Assembly (NCBI GenBank): GCA_015661135.1
Contig: JACVXW010000103.1
Span: 1 to 5,664, forward strand
DNA: 5,664 bases
Source: Chloroflexota bacterium
Lineage (GTDB): Bacteria > Chloroflexota > Limnocylindria > Limnocylindrales > CSP1-4
Direction: 5' to 3'
A program made the translations under genes and the position numbers. The notes below the pieces were generated by a model that was not told the DNA's origin, ran no database searches, and worked only from the letters and a program-made list of their open reading frames with translations. This document shows, piece by piece, positions 5,318 to 5,664 of this stretch; within the stretch, counting starts at the first letter, position 1, and the number at the start of each line of letters is the position of its first letter.

Positions 5318-5323
5318 ATGCTG

Positions 5324-5664
5324 ATGCATGAAGGTCCGCGCCATCGAACCGGCGGACGAGCCGGCCGGATTGCCGCCCGATTGGCGGCGCATGTCGAGGC
5401 GGCCCCGTTCCTGACCCGCGCCCTCAAGCCCATGGAGGTCCTGACCGAGGAGGGCCTGTCGCTGCTCGAGGAGAACGCCGACACGATCCTCGAGGAGGTG
5501 GGCATCGAGTTCCGCGGCGATCCGGACGCGCTCCGGCTGCTCCGCGAGGCGGGTGCCGACGTGGCCGGGGAGCTGGTCCGCTTCCCGCGCGGGATGTGCC
5601 GGTCCATCGTCCAGGCCTCCGCGCCGCGGGTCTTCACCCAGCACGCCCGCAACCCGGAGCGGAC
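5324..5664 (+). CDS. MttB-family trimethylamine/quaternary-amine methyltransferase, N-terminus only
   Basis: The frame is open from ATG 5324 to the right edge, giving 113 complete residues of a protein that is usually about 470-520 long. It opens with a basic GGRAGRIAARLAAH segment and continues ALKPMEVLTEEGLSLLEENADTILEEVGIEFRGDPDALRLLREAGADV and a VRFPRGMCRSIVQASAPRVF segment, which is the typical start of the PF06253 MttB superfamily. The family demethylates trimethylamine (pyrrolysine enzymes) or glycine betaine and related quaternary amines (non-pyrrolysine enzymes), loading the methyl on the corrinoid protein. The position that would hold pyrrolysine lies outside the window, so the substrate class is undetermined. 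High G/C at third positions and GGAGGA at 5312 support the call; the gene is separated from the rest of the cluster by the repeat-bearing spacer. Confidence 0.88.
   Translation, partial: MHEGPRHRTGGRAGRIAARLAAHVEAAPFLTRALKPMEVLTEEGLSLLEENADTILEEVGIEFRGDPDALRLLREAGADVAGELVRFPRGMCRSIVQASAPRVFTQHARNPER

Larger units (their letters stand above)
5001..5323. other. Spacer between activase and MttB-like gene, containing palindromic repeats
   Basis: Apart from the doubtful 71-residue frame, I see no gene in these 323 bases. The left part (5023-5095) holds two 24-bp palindromic units around a hairpin. The middle (5096-5225) is GC-rich with short inverted pairs such as CCGGG/CCCGG (5196-5200 with 5208-5212). 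The right part has a third, inverted repeat copy (5232-5247) and then a slightly AT-richer stretch (5245-5258). A promoter for the MttB-like gene would be expected near here, but I find no convincing -35/-10 pair, tRNA or riboswitch core. Confidence 0.6.

Noticed and set aside
5216..5323. Cobalamin riboswitch before the MttB-like gene
   Set aside because: I could not find a B12-box-like conserved core or the expected multi-stem layout; the space is also short and filled by a repeat copy.
5024..5652. Long open frames on the minus strand through the spacer and the MttB-like start
   Set aside because: They run antisense to a clear MttB N-terminus, contain the palindromic repeats, are Arg/Ser/Pro-rich and match no family; they are open only because the DNA is GC-rich.

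Overview
The window is GC-rich (about 70% by eye) bacterial DNA with strong G/C preference at third codon positions. GTG and ATG starts overlap upstream stops. The gene set is typical of tetrahydrofolate-dependent corrinoid (vitamin B12) methyl-transfer clusters. The source could be a high-GC Chloroflexota- or Actinomycetota-like bacterium, or a proteobacterium; the sequence alone does not settle this, and I see no phage, plasmid or CRISPR features.

Layout, all genes on the + strand: (1) the C-terminal part of a corrinoid-binding protein of the MttC/MtbC type, cut by the left edge; (2) a spacer with a 48/51/48-bp tandem repeat and hairpins; (3) a DUF1638-family protein whose annotated N- and C-terminal ends look like intergenic sequence read in frame; (4) a small 'virulence factor' domain (PF13769-type) protein; (5) a methyltetrahydrofolate:corrinoid methyltransferase with a pterin-binding TIM barrel; (6) a RACo/RamA-like [2Fe-2S] ASKHA ATPase that reactivates corrinoid proteins; (7) a 323-base spacer carrying a well-formed translation start followed by palindromic repeats; (8) the N-terminus of an MttB-family trimethylamine/quaternary-amine methyltransferase, cut by the right edge. 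Genes 3 to 6 overlap by 1, 4 and 4 bases and are probably co-translated.

Inferred joint function: the MttB-like enzyme takes a methyl group from a quaternary or tertiary amine (glycine betaine, trimethylamine or a relative; not decidable here) and puts it on the corrinoid protein. The pterin enzyme passes it to tetrahydrofolate, and the ASKHA protein rescues accidentally oxidised Co(II) corrinoid. DUF1638 and the virulence-factor-domain protein travel with such clusters but have no established role, so they are the best candidates here for undescribed accessory functions.

The most unusual DNA lies between the activase and MttB. Two 24-bp palindromic units with compensatory base changes flank a perfect 7-bp-stem hairpin, and a third, inverted copy sits about 140 bp downstream. 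They begin inside a small reading frame that has a strong ribosome binding site, which suggests a repeat invaded, or replaced, a coupled gene.
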